From Adineta vaga (taxonomy: Eukaryota; Rotifera), in NCBI GenBank assembly GCA_021613535.1, contig CP075497.1:7936001-8000000 (forward strand): a stretch of DNA of 64,000 nucleotides. Direction: 5' to 3'. Positions 12,601-24,751 of the stretch are shown piece after piece (position 1 is the first letter of the stretch; each line of letters starts with the position of its first letter). Under the pieces are notes generated by a model, which saw only the letters and a program-made list of their open reading frames with translations, was not told the DNA's origin and did not search any database. A program made the position numbers and the translations under genes.

Positions 12601-15600
12601 ACATACAGATATTTTACAAGGTCTTGAAGAAGTATTTAATATTGATTCGGAATCGTATCGTGCTTATCAAGAAAATAAAACCAATAATTTTCAACGCTCA
12701 GACGAAACGATATTTCATCCGATGAATGAATTGAACGAAACTGATATTGATGATAATCAAAATTTAATCAATCCTATTAATATTAATCAAACGACTATTG
12801 AATTAAATGAAGATGATGATAATAATTCTGATACACAATCTCAACATGAAACGAACAATCCAATAAATAATTCGAATATAAATGAGCAACAAATAACACG
12901 TGAAAGTGCGGGTGGTTTAAGTGATAATGAAAGTGAAATGGAATTAGAATTATTAGCTGAATCAGATACAGATAACGAAAGTAATCGTAGTGCACCAAAT
13001 ACAAATACACATCGAACATCAGCAACAGCTGGAAGTGAAAATATGGCATTATTTTCTGATGATGAAAATTCCGAATCCGATGATGCTGATAGTGTACGAA
13101 GTGATAGTGTTCTAGGTGAAGGTGATGAAACAAGTCAACCAGAACCAATGATTTTCGATGATGCACGAGATGCTTTAGCTGCTGCTGCAGCAGCATCATC
13201 ATCATCATCAACAGTAGCAACAGCAACACCAAGTGCTATTACAAATGATCGTTTAGTACTCTTACCAGCAGGAAATACGACAACTAATTCAAATACACAA
13301 GCGACAAATTCAACAGCTAGTAGTCATCTTAGTGTACCAAGATTAAATGCTCGAACAACAATGGCTAGTAAGTAGTTGATTTTCGAATTAAACAATTTAA
13401 ATTAAATCTTTACATATTAATTTTAGGTTCATTATTTGGTGATAGTCATTCTCGTCGACAAATCGCACCTGTTGCTACAACATCACCAAGTCTAAATCAT
13501 TCAACATCAGTTCAACAACAGCAAGCACATGTACAACAACAACAACAGCAACAACAACAACAATCACAGTCAACAAATACTGTATCAGTTAATACAACGA
13601 ATTCCTTATTAGGTCGAGCTTTTGGAATACTTATTCGACAAATAACTGATTTATTGATAAGATGGCCATCAGTATTATCAGCTTCATCATTATATCATGA
13701 TATATTAACAACATCTACAACTATCGATGAACAAAACGCTCTTGAAACTGTTCAGGTAAATAGACATAAAAGAAATTTACTTATATTCTATTATCTTTCG
13801 CTTCTCTCTTAGAATGAAATTGAACAATGTCTCTATTCAACTTGGCAATGGTTTGCAACAGTAATGGATTCTTTTGAATCTCAATTACGTTTTGGTATGA
13901 CATTGAGTAATTTAACTCATAATGAAAGCGATACAACTTATCATGGAAATCGTTTTCTTAAAAATCTAATTGATCGTGCACAAATTGAAACAAAGAAAAA
14001 GTCAACGACAGCAACAAATCGAACAAATAATTCTGTACCAATCACTGGTATGAAATATATTTTTTTTCTCATTTAATCAAATCTCTTGTACCTCTCTTTT
14101 ATTCTTTTAGATAAACCTGTAAATAATCGTTTAGATTTTCTAAATTATTCTCTATCATTAATGCGTTCAATTCATGAACATGGTGATCAAGAACCTTCAT
14201 TAGATGTTTTATCATATAAACATTTAGCTTATATACTTGATTCATTTATATACTATTTTCGTGAAAGTGGTATTAATGAATTTAATCAACCACTCAAAGG
14301 TAATTGGAGAGAAATCACAGATGAGCCATCAAATAATTCAATAAATGAAAATTCAACGAATGAAGAAATCGTTACATCCACAAATCTATTTTTCCAACGT
14401 TCACCATCAACATTATGTTTAAGTTCATTAGGACCAGATCCATTTCAAATTACAATTGATGATTCCTTACCATTAGCGTGTCGTCCACAATTATTACAAC
14501 CCATTTGTCGTAAGGAAGATCTATTTGGCCGATTTTTATATGATCAAACAGCAGCTAAATTGTCTCATATTTCATCTCAATTGGGTTTATCACATCGTGA
14601 ACATTCAATACCCGAATTTTTACAACCAAATTATTTGAATTTATTCAATAATAATGAAGAAAAAAGTCAAACAAAAACCAGAGATGATGATCGTAAGTTA
14701 ACCACTACTTTTTCGAAAACGTTTTTTTTTTCTTCAAATTTTTTCTTTCAAGGTATGGCTGTTGATGTTTTACTTGATCTAAGTGCTGGATTGATTTCAT
14801 CAGATAAAACTTCATCAATTCGAAAAAGGTATTTACGATTATATGATTCGAATTTTTCCTACATATTTTGCCTTTTCTAGACAACAAACATCGCATTCAA
14901 TACTTCTGAATGGTTCATATGAATATTTACTGGCACGATGGAGATTTTCAATCGAATTATTTGTTAAATTATTTTTGGATGATGTTGGAAATGAACCTGG
15001 ATCAATTATAAATGAATCAAGTGGATTTTCAGCTCGTGAACAACGTTTTCGTCATGATATGGAACGATTAAAAAATGCTCATCAAAAAGATATTCGTTTT
15101 GAAGCGGTAAGATATCGTTTTTCTTTTTGTTCAATAACGTTTTTTTTTATTGAATTGACATCTTTAGATGGAACGTGATCGAGTATTATTGATTCAAAAA
15201 ACCTTTCGAACATTAAATACATATTTTTATCGAAATCAAAATATGAATTCATCATCATCTGTACCACCGTTAGCTGTACAACGAGTCAAAGTAACATTCA
15301 AGGATGAACCAGGAGAAGGAAGTGGTGTAGCAAGAAGTTTCTATTCATCAATTGTTGAAGCGATATTATCTGAAGAAAAATTACCCGTACTTGAATTGGG
15401 TACATATGGTGCTACATCAGCTGCTCAACCAACATCAAGCTCCTTATCATCATCACATGCTCAACGGCAGCAACGTCCACCACGTGAACGTCGTACAACA
15501 TTAGCAACTTATTTACGTAGTGATCGACGATCTTCCTCCGTACTTCTTTCATCTGAAGCTCGTCCATTTAAATTTACCTTATCATCGAATGATTCTTCGA

Positions 15601-17066
15601 CGACAACTAATAATTCGGATACAAATATCAATGAACATTGGACACCAAGTAAAATCAAATTAGGTGTTAGTATTTATCCTAAAGTTGCAGCTATCCAACC
15701 GTTTCATGCTGAAAAAATTACGGGCATGTTATTAGAAGGTTTACCTACACCACAATTACAACGTATCATTAATATTGAAGAAGATTTAAGAATAAAAGTT
15801 GAAGAAGCAATGAATATTTTAACATCACATAGTACACGTGATACACAACAGAGTGATTCGTTAACAACAACAACGACAACAGGATCAACAAATGAACGTT
15901 TATTAACAAATAAAAATTCACTTTTTGAAAAACAACCGAATGAATATACACCTCTATTCTGGCAACCAGATAAAAAAGGTGTTTATGCACCAAGACCAGG
16001 AAAATATACACCTGAACGTTTAACAGCTTATCGAAATGTAGGGCGCTTAATTGGTTTATGTTTATTACAAAATGAACTTTTTCCATTACCATTATGTCGA
16101 CATGTTATAAAATATATTTTAAATCGATCGATACGTTGGCATGATCTAGCATTTTTTGATTCCACTATGTATGAAAATTTACGTCGAACTGCATTTGATG
16201 CAGAAAAACATGGTGTACAATATATAAATGATCTTCATCTCACATTTTCAATGAATGTTTCAGAAAAAGAAGTTCGTCTTTGATGAAATTTATATTAATT
16301 ATAAAACTTGATTTGATATTTAGGGAGGTGAAACTTATGATCTTGTTCCTGATGGCTCATCGAAAGATGTGACATATTCGAATCTTTATGAATTTATCAA
16401 ACGTTATGCTGAATTTCGAATGATTAATCTAGTAGAGCAATCACTTCAGGTAGATAATCGTTCTTTTTCGAATGAAGAGAAAACATTCTTATTTATCTAT
16501 TATAGCATTTACGATTGGGTGTATTCGATGTGTTACCATCATCATCTCTAGAATATTTAAGTCCAGAAGATTTTCGATTGCTATTAAATGGTACTGGAAA
16601 TATAAATGTGACCACATTGATGACATATACGACATTCAATGATGAAAGTGGTAAGTGACATAAAAGACAATGGTAACACATATAGGATATCTTCTTTTTT
16701 TTCTCAGGTGAAACTAGTGATCGTATCAATCAATTCAAAAAATGGTTTTGGTCAGTCTTAGAAAAATTCAATGCAGTCGAGAGACAAGATTTAGTAAGAA
16801 TGAAAGGTTGTGTTATTGTTAAACTTAAACTGTTTTGTTTTTCTCTTTCAAAGATTTATTTTTGGACGGGTAGTCCAGCTTTACCCGCATCGGAAGCTGG
16901 TTTTCAACCTCAACCATCAGTTACAATACGTCCTGCTGATGATCAACATTTACCAACAGCAAATACATGTATAAGTCGTTTATATGTTCCATTATATTCA
17001 TCAAAAAACATCTTAAAATTAAAACTTCAATATGCGATTAAAACCAAAATGTTCGGTTTTGTATGA
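6685..17066 (+). CDS. UBR5: UBR5/HYD-type HECT E3 ubiquitin ligase
   Basis: Very large N-degron and K48-chain ubiquitin ligase. There are 21 exons: 6685-6749, 6818-6944, 7001-7411, 7465-7524, 7583-7667, 7733-7879, 7942-9599, 9655-9769, 9829-10637, 10697-11816, 11868-13367, 13427-13755, 13813-14047, 14111-14692, 14753-14828, 14881-15106, 15168-16271, 16324-16449, 16506-16650, 16708-16793 and 16854-17066, joining to 3072 aa (human about 2800). In order: UBA-like segment about 197-240 ([20 protein letters not shown]), beta-propeller-like region, Cys/His-rich UBR box about 1337-1407, acidic and Ser-rich linkers, MLLE/PABC domain about 2680-2738 ([10 protein letters not shown]), HECT domain to the end. 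The catalytic Cys is about residue 3041 in [15 protein letters not shown], 31 residues from the end as in the human protein. Extra length comes from Gln, Asn, Ser and Thr low-complexity runs. Confidence 0.96.
8896..8936 (+). repeat. CAA/CAG run coding poly-Gln in UBR5
   Basis: Mixed CAA and CAG codons give a run of about twelve glutamines in the linker after the propeller-like region of UBR5. A second Gln-rich run is at about 13510-13569. Confidence 0.85.
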
Positions 17067-17541
17067 ATGCAACAACCTGATTGACAGTATTTTCTGTTTG
17101 TTCGCATGTGTGTCTTGTTTCTATTTATTATTATCCGTATGTGTGTTCTATTGATTGTAAAAAAAATCGTAAACGAGAAAAAGAAAACAATGCACATACA
17201 TACATATGACATGTGATCTTCATTTCTCTTCTTTTTTTTTCTCTTATAAAGTTGTTTGTTTCGGTCTATTGATTGAATATAATGGGTTTGGATTTTTTTT
17301 TGAAACGCGAAATATGACTTTGACTTTTTTCTTGGCGACAGATGAAAAGCTAAAGTAATTACGAGAAGCTAGATACATCGTATTCTTCAACAGATTTAAA
17401 ACATTTACTGCAGAGAGAGATAGAGAGAGACAGTACGTTTCTACTGAATGATTAAATAATACTACATAAAAATTGAACAATGGTTACAGACAAAAAAAGA
17501 AAGCATAATTATATCATTAAATAAAAACTGTTTATTTTTCT
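17067..17541. other. Convergent intergenic region, UBR5 and nuclear receptor 1
   Basis: 475 bp between two convergent stop codons. An AATAAA for the minus-strand receptor lies at 17531-17536, 5 bp past its stop. No further feature is seen. Confidence 0.6.
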
Positions 17542-19197
17542 TCAAATATGTAACAATGATCTCATTATAGGTAAGATTTCATTAGTATCTGTTGGTAATA
17601 ATTTTCGCGTATTCACACGAATTTGTGCTTCTACTTTTTGCCACGATCGAAAATGTGCAATCAATTCACTAAATATTCGAATGGATTGTTCTGCTCCATG
17701 AGTTGTTTCCATATATTTCCATAATAATTCTGTATAATAATTCTGTGCACGATAAACTGCAAAGCCATCATTGAGTATAGGTTCTTCACCATCTGGATCT
17801 GTTGAAAAGCCTTTCGTTAATATCAAAACAATTAGTATTAGTTGAATGATACGTTGATCACATTGTGCAATTCGTACAAATGAATTGAAGATCCTTTTTA
17901 TTTGAAGAAATATGTCCGTACCGTGAATTTTTCTAAATAGATCTGGATCTATGGGTACATCTGAATCAGTTTCTTTTATTTGATTCGTATCTATTTTGTA
18001 GGCTAAGGAGCTGTTGAGAAGAATTAATGGCATGAGATTATATTTAATTAATGTTACTTTATCATCAACATTCAATTCATTAAATTCAGGTATTTGTCGA
18101 AAGAACGTTAGAAGACGCATTGCAGTAACTGAACGAGAATTTAAATTTTGTAAGAAAGTTGTTGCATGTTCAGATGGATTCCATGGGAGACCATCACGAG
18201 CAGCTAAATGAAAAAGAAATTAAGTAATCAATTGATTCTTTCAAAAGATAAATCTTTACCAAGTTCAATACGTTTTTCATACGAATCTTGAATTGTTTCT
18301 ATACGTTGTAAATCTTCTATGGTCATCAATGTAGGCGATGATTCTGGTAATAAATCAGTGAAATCTGTGAGACGTAAGAGATTTGTTTCTTCTGATGGAA
18401 ACATCTATGAATTCATAAATATTATCTTTCAATATTATTTCGAAATCAACTTACAAAATCAAGAAATGCTGATGAAGATTTTTCCTCGACACTATGTTGA
18501 GTTTCTGAAGCTGATGAACGATTTTCTTCCATTTTTCGACGTTTTACTGATTTTTCTTCTGCCTAAAAAGTATAAAGTTTATTATTGTTCAATAAATTTT
18601 CAATTATTATTCTTTAATTAATACCGTTAGTAAACGATCACGTTTCATACCATGACTAAGACATTTAGCTAGACGACATGATGAACAACGTCGTCGTGTT
18701 TCGATAGTAACTTCACAGGCACCTTTACGTCGACATTGAAATGATGTCTATAAAAATCGATATTTTCTTTGAATATTAAAAATCTATGCAGATTTACTGG
18801 AGTTTTCAATCCATTTCGACGAAAGAATGCCTTACAACTTTCACATGTAATTGCATCAAAATTATATCCAAGTGCTGGTGAACCACAGACTACACAAGTT
18901 AATGAACCTTGCTTTGTTTTCTTCTGATTGGATAGTTGATTGTCGTTTTTAACCTGTAGATCATAGAAAGAAAATGGTTGTTTTTATGCTTTATCAAGAA
19001 AAGAAGATGTTTCGCATTACCAGAGAATAGGCAAGTTCAGTATTACTCTCATCAATATCTTTCGATTCAATAATAATTGATTGAATCAATGATGAATTAT
19101 TACTGTTCTGAATTTGTTCAATAATACTTTCATCACCAGTAATGATCATAATGCGACGTTTTTTAGGATTAGCAGTTGATAACACTTCCGATGCCAT
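17542..19197 (-). CDS. Nuclear receptor 1, DAF-12/HR96 (NR1J)-like
   Basis: Ligand-regulated transcription factor. Exons from the 5' end: 19197-19021, 18953-18798, 18747-18625, 18562-18455, 18404-18260 and 18203-17542, giving 456 aa. The DNA-binding domain (about 79-150) has two C4 fingers: [18 protein letters not shown], then P-box [11 protein letters not shown], then the second finger with CRRKGACEV and [17 protein letters not shown]. The P-box ESCKAFF and the YNFDAITC run match the DAF-12/HR96/NR1J group (VDR relatives). A ligand-binding domain fills the last 220 residues ([25 protein letters not shown] is the helix 3-5 signature). The protein ends [12 protein letters not shown], where helix 12 is expected, without the usual AF-2 Glu. 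It is a tandem paralog of the next receptor, with matching exon layout. Confidence 0.92.
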
Positions 19198-21320
19198 CGT
19201 CAACTAATATTTTTCTGTATTTTTCTAAAAGAAAAAGATTTAAAATAGTAAAGTTTGAAAATGAGCGTCAAGGTCAAAGGTGTTTTACGATTGAAAACCT
19301 ATTCTAATCGGATATAAACAGACTTAAACACTTAGTAGAAAAGTGTACTATTATGCATTTATTATTCGATAATCAAAAACAATATCGATTACATTATTGA
19401 ATTGTACAAGATTTTATTAGGTATCTATATCTATATATACATATATGTTTTATGATAGACAACTATGTTTACTAGATAAAATATTTTTTTTGTTTATTTA
19501 TCCATTGGTACACGTAATATAAATGAGTCACTTTCTCGTTCTCATTCGTTCGATCTTACATTACGATGTATAACCTTCGTTAGAGGTAACTGAATATGCA
19601 CAATTTGGACTCTAACATTTGGCATGTATGTGCTTATTCATTGATGAATAGATTGCTCGATTTCTTCTGAATTCAGTTTCATTTGACCAGTTCAATATGT
19701 GCAATTTCTTACGCAGGCTCTCAAAGAACAGCCAATATCCTATTCTATCTTCATATCATAAAGCGAAGAAAAATGTAGAATATGTTGATGATTTCAGAAG
19801 AAAACATCATTATATAATCTCTGACTGTAAGAGAGTTGATTACATAACGAGTCAACTGATATTTTCAGTCGATATGTACTTAGTTAACGGTAGTTCTAAC
19901 CATGCTAATGGTTTTGAAATCATCTACCTATAAAAATATCGATGATTCACAGTATATTCATTGACAATGAATAGAAAAACAACTATGAAGTCATAATAAC
20001 TCATAAGAAGTTGAAATGAAAGACGCTTTTCTATAACTCTATTAACGGCTAATACTTAGGACGATAGTTCGTGTCATTGATTCATTTCCTCAATAATTAA
20101 AATACGGAAAATTCGCTTTTTACATGTTTCTATTTACCTTTAAACAAAAACATACTCGATCCATTGGATAAAACAACCTATTCTATCTGCTATGCGTCAT
20201 TATCTCACATAATTTATTTTTCGTATGTATTTTACAGTTTGCTATAGCGATCTTTTAAGAACAAGACTAAATTGTCTTTCATCAACACAAGAAACGCAAG
20301 AAAAAAACAGTAAAAACAAAAATATTAGCTTATGGTACGTAGGCAACTTGACAGAACAAGTAAAAAAAACCTTTCCTGACTGCTTTGTCATGTTTTACGA
20401 TGCAAAAAATATTATATTGAAGCAAAAGAATCTTTTTTTTCCTTCAGTATAATGTTATTTGCTTGTGTTTAAAACGTGTGCTTGTCGTTGAAAGAGAAAA
20501 ACATAAGTGCATTGCAGTAAAGAAATATTCATAGAACATGCTGATGACATTCTTAGAGAAGGAAAAAAACCTTTCTTAAAGCTTTAGTTTTCATTTTTCC
20601 TATTCGAAAACTAAATAGAATGTTATTAAATGCTTCGACAGGAATTAATAGGTATCGATCTTGATCGTAATTTCATAAAAGATAAAACACGGCTTGTGGA
20701 AGGAATCTTTCATTAGATAAATTCGAATATTATGAATTAAATTTAGCACAACAGTCATCAAATAGGAAAACGAAAGAACTGTTGATGACTTATATTTAAT
20801 TAGTAATCCACTCCACACATTTGCTTGTTCTAAAAGACCGATTCTTCGACTAGAAATCGTGCATAGTTAAATATATTTACCAATGAGAACTAACATAATA
20901 TACGCTCTCTTCTATTTATTCTCGTAAATAGAAAAACATATTCTCCAGATAAACTATTCGCGATAATTCTTAATGCTTACTTGATCTGTTCATGAACTTA
21001 TATATACTTTGAAACTAATTCAATGCAAGATAGATATTGATGTATGATTATCATAACGAATTTTGTCCAATGAAATGACCGTTATTGTCTCTCTCTTCTT
21101 TATTTTTCTTCGGTCATGACAGAACAACGATTAGAAATGAAGCAAAGGTTAAAGTACATCTAGTACGGACAAAAAAAAATACGAATAACATAAGACATTC
21201 ATTTTAGAAAAAAAATTCTTCAACATACTCAATAGATATGATCTCCTCTATCTAGTTCGAATATTTTCAATTTTATCAAATATTTGACTACGATAATATC
21301 GCAAAAAAAACAGCAGAAAA
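19198..21320. other. Intergenic region between the two nuclear receptor genes
   Basis: 2.1 kb of AT-rich sequence with only short unsupported ORFs and no RNA gene recognised. It must hold the promoter of receptor 1 and the 3' end of receptor 2. Acceptor-like AGs lie just upstream of the receptor 1 ATG (minus strand, near 19204-19222). Confidence 0.55.
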
Positions 21321-22936
21321 TTATGAAATATGAAATAATGTTTTCATCAACGGTAATAATTCATTCATATCCGTTGCTAATAAATTTTCTTGTACAGTAT
21401 CACGAAGTTTTTTATGTAAGGTTTGCCATGTTATAAAATGTGTCACAATTTTACCCCATATAGTGATTGCCTTTTCACGTCCATGAACAGTTTCAATGTA
21501 TTTCCAGAGTAATTCAATATAATAATTTTGTGCACGATAAACAGCCATACCATCATTTAATATCGGTTCAGGTTCACCTTCACCAGCAGAGAAACCTTTC
21601 GTTAATATTAATGTTATTAATGCTACTTGAATTATTCGTTGATCATATTGTGCAATATGTACAAATGATTCAAAGATTTTTCTCATTTGTAAATATCCAT
21701 CGTAACCGTAAACTTCTTGGATAACAGATGGATCCCAAGGTACATCGGAATCCGTTTCAATAATTTGATCTGTTTCAATTTTATATGAAAGTGTACAATT
21801 AATACATAATAATGGTAGAAGATTGAATTTTATCAATGTAACTTTATCATCAACATTTAATTGATCAAATTCAGGTATTTGCTTGAAAAAAGTTAATAAT
21901 CTTATTAATGGAACTGAATGACTATTTAGTTTTTGTAAGAAAGTGATTGCATGCATTGATGGATTCCATGGAAGACCATCACGAGCTGAAAAAACAAAAA
22001 GATATCAATGCATAATCTTATTGATCAAACTTTTCTCTTACCAAGTTCAATTCGATTTTGATATAGAAGATGAATATATTCAATACGTTGTAAATCTTCT
22101 GAACTTAGTAATCCCACTCTCGTTTGTGTTGAAGTTTGTTGACGACAATTTGTTATAAGCAATAGATCAGGATTTAGTGGTGATACTAACTACATGAATT
22201 CAAATGAAGAAATACAAGGAATTCTATTGATGTTTACTTCGTCTGGAAAGAGAAAACTAGAGCCCACATTGACATTGAAATCTTCAGATTTCTTTCGACG
22301 TCTAACTGCTTTCTGTTCCGCCTAGAGAAGAAAAAAACGAGTTCGTTTGGATTTTACATAGAGGATATTCGAGTAGGATTACCACTAAAAGTCTATCACG
22401 TCTCATTCCGTTTTGAAGACATTTAAATAAACGACATGCTGAACATTGCCGACGCGATTCAAATGTTATTTCACATAGACCATTTCGAGGACATTCCAAT
22501 GGCTACAAAGAGAATTTCGCATAATGAAATTGTTTGTTTTCATTTTGAAAAAAGAATACAAACAAACTCACTGGATCTCGCAATGCATTTCGACGAAAGA
22601 ATGATTTACAACTTTCACAGGATATGGCATCAAAATTATATCCAAGTGCTGGTGCTCCACAAATGACACAAATTAGTGAATTAGCCTTCATTTTTTTCGA
22701 ACGTACTGGTACACAATTGTTATCCTATCAATAAAATAAACTTTATCCTTCGAAATCAAAACTAAAATTTGTTTTATTACTTCTGGATAAGTCATTTCCA
22801 TGTCATCATCTTCTGTTTCAAGAATCAGTGATTTACATAGCGAGGCATTTTTACTATTCTTTATTTCATCAATGATACTTTCATCACCACTAATAATCAT
22901 TATTCGTCGACGTTTGCGTTTTTCTTCTTCAGTCAT
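21321..22936 (-). CDS. Nuclear receptor 2, DAF-12/HR96 (NR1J)-like
   Basis: Paralog of the neighbouring receptor, 441 aa. Exons from the 5' end: 22936-22781, 22724-22572, 22502-22383, 22321-22238, 22189-22042 and 21985-21321, with splice phases matching receptor 1. The N-terminus repeats the same KRRRIMIISGDESIIDEI block. The DBD (about 71-141) reads [17 protein letters not shown]-box CESCKSFFRRN (Ser where receptor 1 has Ala), then CPRNGLCEITFESRRQCSAC. The LBD signature [20 protein letters not shown] is present. It ends ELLPLMKTLFHIS, again with no Glu at the AF-2 position. A pyrimidine-rich TTTTTCTTTCAG (minus strand) lies 11 bp upstream of the start. The LBD is well conserved between copies, so both are probably functional. 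Confidence 0.92.
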
Positions 22937-23856
22937 TGCCTATATTTCTGAAAGAAAAATTCAAATAAAATCCCCTATTCATACCTCTAACATGTTATTG
23001 TTTGTTATCATGAGTAATCTTTTCAGTTATTTATAACCGGCCATAGATCTTGTCAGGCATATACACGTAGAGAAAAAAAGAGAAAGACACTTCTGTAGAG
23101 GTAAAAGATAATAGAATACGATACATTGAAACATATCACCTGAATTAAAAACTTTACTAAAACAGAAGATTTGACATCGGTGTAAATATGAACAAAACTA
23201 AGGATGACGAATACTACTTAAGAAAAGTACAAACTAATGCGTTTTGATATTATGAACGAATTTCGAAGAAAATAATGTAATTTTATCGACCCTCACCCTA
23301 CAATGTAGTCTTTAATATCGAATTTTATCTGATAAGACTGAAGAACATCTTGCGACAGACTATATAATAGATAAAATTCATTGTTTTGCGTCAGCTTAAA
23401 TAGTGTTACTATGGTAGGTACTCGTAGTCTTCAGATCAATCTTGCATGAATAGAATGTGTACGAAAAGAAATTTTTGCTGTATTTCAGATGACTTTCATG
23501 TATTAAACGTTTGTTTAATAAAATTCAAGATAAAATTTGATCAGAATGCAACTCTCCTAAGACATTTTATCGTTCTGTTTGTTGTATCAGTCACAGCAAG
23601 GCTCTGTCTAAAAATAAAGTTCACTTTTTATGTCATCAAAGAATATTAGATAGGATAATGCGTTCTCTTGTTCATATGATATTGCCGAGAGAATCAAATT
23701 GGTAATAAACGACATCTGACGAACAGAATTGTTTTTTATTGGTTGATATTTACTGGATTGAATAAAGCTTGGAGGCGAGTGACTTTCTTGTCCTGCGCAT
23801 TTATTTGTATAGTTTAAGGTCGCGTTTGCATTTGAACGAAAAAAAAGCAACTGAAT
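22937..23856. other. Divergent intergenic region, nuclear receptor 2 and ZNRD2
   Basis: 920 bp between divergent genes, so it should contain both promoters. It is AT-rich, with no ORF or RNA gene I can support. Confidence 0.55.
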
Positions 23857-24751
23857 ATGGACAAAATCTCTATGAATGGACATTCATCATTACAAAATGG
23901 TAGTGATGAAGATTTCGAATTAATGGGTGATATGCCAAAAGAAGATCCAATTATTATTGAAGTAAAATTTTACTTTTGAGAAACTAACATTTTTCTACAT
24001 TATTTTGTATGATGTAATTTTAGCGTCGTCGTTTACGTAATAATGAAATAACAAAAAAGCTTGGATCGTATCTACTTAAAGGTTATTGTATGTTAAGTGA
24101 TGCTTGTACAGAATGTGATGTATGAAATAGAATTAGCTACCGAAACAAATGAATTGCATGTATTCTTTTTTTGGTCTAGTGTATTCTTCTTCGTACACCG
24201 GAACGTGAATTACTCTGTGTTGGTTGTGCTGAAGTTGATGTTGATAATAATGGTTAGTTAAAACAAAAAGAGCAAAATTGATCGAAATAATCATTTACTT
24301 TATTTTATTTTTTTAGAAAAGAAAAAGAAAGAACCAATTACAGGTGAACAAAAAAGATAATCATGTTGTATTTTTTTAATTAATCTTTGTGAATTGAATA
24401 GAAGATAAAGATCAACGTGTCACTTCAGCTGAATCAATGGCAAAGAAGAAAGAACGTGTTAAACGTTCCAAGAAACGAAGTAAAAAAACATCATCAGCAT
24501 CCGAAGGTGATGTTGTTCCTAATATAAATACAAATTACTCTGTTCAACTTGAAAATAAACTCAAGTGGGCTGTTGATGAAGTATGAAAACATCTGTAAAC
24601 TTTCGAAAAAAGAAAATTATACTTTTCTTCTTGATCTTTCTAGTTAGCAAAATCTCAAAATCCAAATCGTATCAATGCCATGTGTACAGTTATTTGCAAA
24701 TTAACCGAATCAATTAAAGCATTAAAAGAATATGAAACAACGTCTGTTTAG
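23857..24751 (+). CDS. ZNRD2: ZNRD2 (SSSCA1/p27)-like zinc ribbon protein
   Basis: Small protein of 195 aa related to Sjogren syndrome/scleroderma autoantigen 1. Exons: 23857-23961, 24024-24119, 24180-24252, 24317-24343, 24402-24580 and 24644-24751. The diagnostic block is RRRLRNNEITKKLGSYLLKG, followed by YCMLSDACTECDCILLRTPE and LLCVGCAEVD, that is CxxC...CxxC of the UPF0148 zinc ribbon at about residues 50-90. The middle is Lys/Ser-rich. The C-terminal helix (LENKLKWAVDELAKSQNPNR, then NAMCTVICKLTESIKALKEY) matches the family's conserved tail. The 27-nt fourth exon is very short. Start chosen as the ATG nearest the conserved block with an uninterrupted frame; an in-frame ATG five codons later is an alternative. 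Confidence 0.9.

Noticed and set aside
12795-13232. 145-codon minus-strand ORF across UBR5
   Set aside because: It is the antisense of a repetitive acidic/Ser/Asn coding segment; the His/Leu/Tyr bias is a shadow of that codon pattern.
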